This document shows positions 34,124 to 35,229 of a stretch of 35,229 nt of DNA, in pieces (within the stretch, counting starts at the first letter, position 1; the number at the start of each line of letters is the position of its first letter). Below the pieces are notes generated by a model, which saw only the letters and a program-made list of their open reading frames with translations, was not told where the DNA came from and made no database searches. The position numbers and the translations under genes were made by a program. Source of the DNA: Promethearchaeota archaeon (GTDB taxonomy: Archaea > Asgardarchaeota > Lokiarchaeia > Sigynarchaeales > SOKP01); contig WJIN01000372.1 of assembly GCA_014730295.1 (NCBI GenBank), forward strand, positions 1 through 35,229, in the 5' to 3' direction.

Positions 34124-34621
34124 ATGAGCTTTATAAAAGGATTTGTAATTGGTCTGGTAATTTTTGTGGCATTAAACTTCGTCTTTACATTGATTATCGC
34201 TGCTGCGAGTGGGATAATAGGTGTGTTTTTTAGTGGACTTACTGATTTGGGATCAATTTTTACATTATTATTTGGTCCGATAGCAACAGAACCTTATACT
34301 AATATCATTGGTCTATGGACCGCAGGTGGAGCGGGTTCGATTGCAGGTATATTGACATATGTATTTAATATTGCCTCTCCATTGATTGCAGCTATAATAG
34401 CCGGTAGGCTAGCTGGGGGAAAGAGATTTGCGGCGCTTGCATGGTTTTTGATTGCTATCTTAACAGCGGGATTATTGTTAATTCCTGAATTTTTAAACCT
34501 AACTTCGACTAGTTTATTGGAAATTGGAGGGATAATTTTTTTCACATTTATCCCTGGAGTCATTAACGGAGTTTTCTATGCCACCTTTGGTATGCTTGTG
34601 AGTGAAAGCGAGTTTTATTAA
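34124..34621 (+). CDS. Small four-helix membrane protein, unknown
   Basis: This 165-residue protein has four strongly hydrophobic helices (FVIGLVIFVALNFVFTLII, a second around LGSIFTLLFGPIA, a third near SPLIAAIIAG, and FAALAWFLIAILTAGLLLI), with a final GVINGVFYATFGML segment. There are no charged residues inside the helices, so it does not look like a transporter with a polar path. A GGAGG site at 34110-34114 precedes the ATG by nine bases. It is single, with about 190 bases of AT-rich sequence upstream. Confidence 0.72.
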   Translation: MSFIKGFVIGLVIFVALNFVFTLIIAAASGIIGVFFSGLTDLGSIFTLLFGPIATEPYTNIIGLWTAGGAGSIAGILTYVFNIASPLIAAIIAGRLAGGKRFAALAWFLIAILTAGLLLIPEFLNLTSTSLLEIGGIIFFTFIPGVINGVFYATFGMLVSESEFY

Positions 34622-34739
34622 AATTTTTTAAAATTCAATTATATTTTTTTTAACTTTCTTATTTATACTTGTTTCAATTCAATGAAAATCATTTTTAATT
34701 ATTCGGTACTCTTTGAGCTTCTAATGAAATCAAATAAAA

Positions 34740-35229
34740 TTAATAGTTATTTTTGATTTTACAAAATTCTGCAAATGAACATAACAGATTTAAACTATTT
34801 GCCGCTTCTTTGAGGGAAAAATAATATAAAGCTCTTTCTCTATGTAGAATCTTCTTAGCTTTTTCAAATTTTTTAGCAAGTTTCATTGAATCTGCCAAAC
34901 TGGGTAAACAAAAAACTAATAACTTTTTAACTTTTTGCTGTAACTTAACCATACGTTTAAATACAAAACGGAAGATATGATGTGGCCATAAGGGTAAAAC
35001 GGCAATATCAATAATTGGATCCTCAAGTATTATCTTGATACACTTAATATAGACGTCAATTATAAATCCAGCAGCACCCATATCAATTGGATTGTGAACA
35101 ATCACATTTTCTTTAGGTAATATTTCTCGTAATTTCCGTTGCGTTCTTTCTGATAAAATTGGTACGTTGAGATTATGAGAGGCAAAAAGGTCAGTCATAT
35201 TCACAGAGGAGCCGCCCCCTGGAGTCACA
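34740..35229 (-). CDS. NDP-forming acyl-CoA synthetase, C-terminal fragment at window edge
   Basis: The gene runs off the right edge. The visible end has GGGSSVNMTDLFASHNLNVPILSE, a TQRKLREILP helix, then NPIDMGAAG, which match the second flavodoxin-like CoA-ligase domain of NDP-forming acetyl/acyl-CoA synthetases (they make ATP or GTP from acyl-CoA and phosphate). The protein then ends with a short helical tail. An internal GTG at 35226-35228 is the last visible start-like codon but is not the real start. Whether it is the alpha subunit or part of a fused chain cannot be seen. Confidence 0.75.
   Translation of the reverse strand, partial: VTPGGGSSVNMTDLFASHNLNVPILSERTQRKLREILPKENVIVHNPIDMGAAGFIIDVYIKCIKIILEDPIIDIAVLPLWPHHIFRFVFKRMVKLQQKVKKLLVFCLPSLADSMKLAKKFEKAKKILHRERALYYFSLKEAANSLNLLCSFAEFCKIKNNY

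Noticed and set aside
1..35229. tRNA or rRNA genes, CRISPR arrays, complete insertion sequences, replication origin
   Set aside because: I scanned both strands by eye and saw no cloverleaf-like GC-rich segment, regular spacer-repeat array, transposase with terminal repeats or origin repeats; a covariance-model search would be needed to exclude small RNAs.

Overview
The window looks like a chromosomal piece of an Asgard archaeon (Lokiarchaeia-like or a relative). Most of it is AT-rich by eye. It encodes archaeal information-processing proteins (transcription factor B, the H/ACA RNP protein Gar1, the diphthamide enzyme Dph6, the tRNA pseudouridine-54 methyltransferase TrmY, ribosomal protein S26e). 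It also encodes proteins of the eukaryote-like Asgard repertoire: one intact Ras/Rab-like small GTPase, one broken small GTPase, two Roadblock/LC7-like proteins and a possible longin-like protein. The phylum call is an inference from this combination; no rRNA or tRNA gene was seen.

Layout. (1) About 100-2290 is an accessory patch that is visibly richer in G+C up to about 1790. It holds two tandem paralogous zinc-ribbon proteins and a broken gene of unknown function that can be rebuilt across two -1 frame changes. (2) 2450-7010 is core: gar1-tfb, two Roadblock-like genes, dph6 and an MBL-fold hydrolase. (3) 7026-8026 holds a possible longin-like protein and a small membrane protein. (4) 8134-19645 is a cobalt module. 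The ECF transporter genes cbiO/cbiQ run leftward and cbiM/cbiN-like run rightward. The same region carries a fused ChlI-ChlD type AAA+/VWA protein followed by a CobN/BchH-type chelatase large subunit. A secreted lipase-like gene sits between the two halves. (5) 19748-24771 holds the small GTPase, a small Cys-containing protein, a PaaI-type thioesterase, an ABC-2 export pair with two matching operator-like sites upstream, and a small-GTPase pseudogene made by an internal deletion. (6) 24939-31343 holds trmY, a CDP-alcohol phosphatidyltransferase, S26e, a PIN-domain protein with a long helical tail, mobB and a large unknown protein. (7) 31453-35229 holds two-subunit class I fumarate hydratase, an AIR-synthase/HypE-like protein, a small membrane protein and the C-terminal end of an NDP-forming acyl-CoA synthetase cut by the window edge.

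How the genes fit together. CbiM, the PDGLE protein, CbiQ and CbiO would bring cobalt (or nickel) into the cell. CobN with the ChlID ATPase would insert the metal into a corrin or porphyrin-type ring; no ring-building genes are in the window. The points most worth following up are the rebuilt broken gene at 916-2284, the paired dyads upstream of the ABC exporter, the deletion pseudogene of a GTPase, the dyad at the lipase promoter, and the PIN-helical protein that ends facing S26e.
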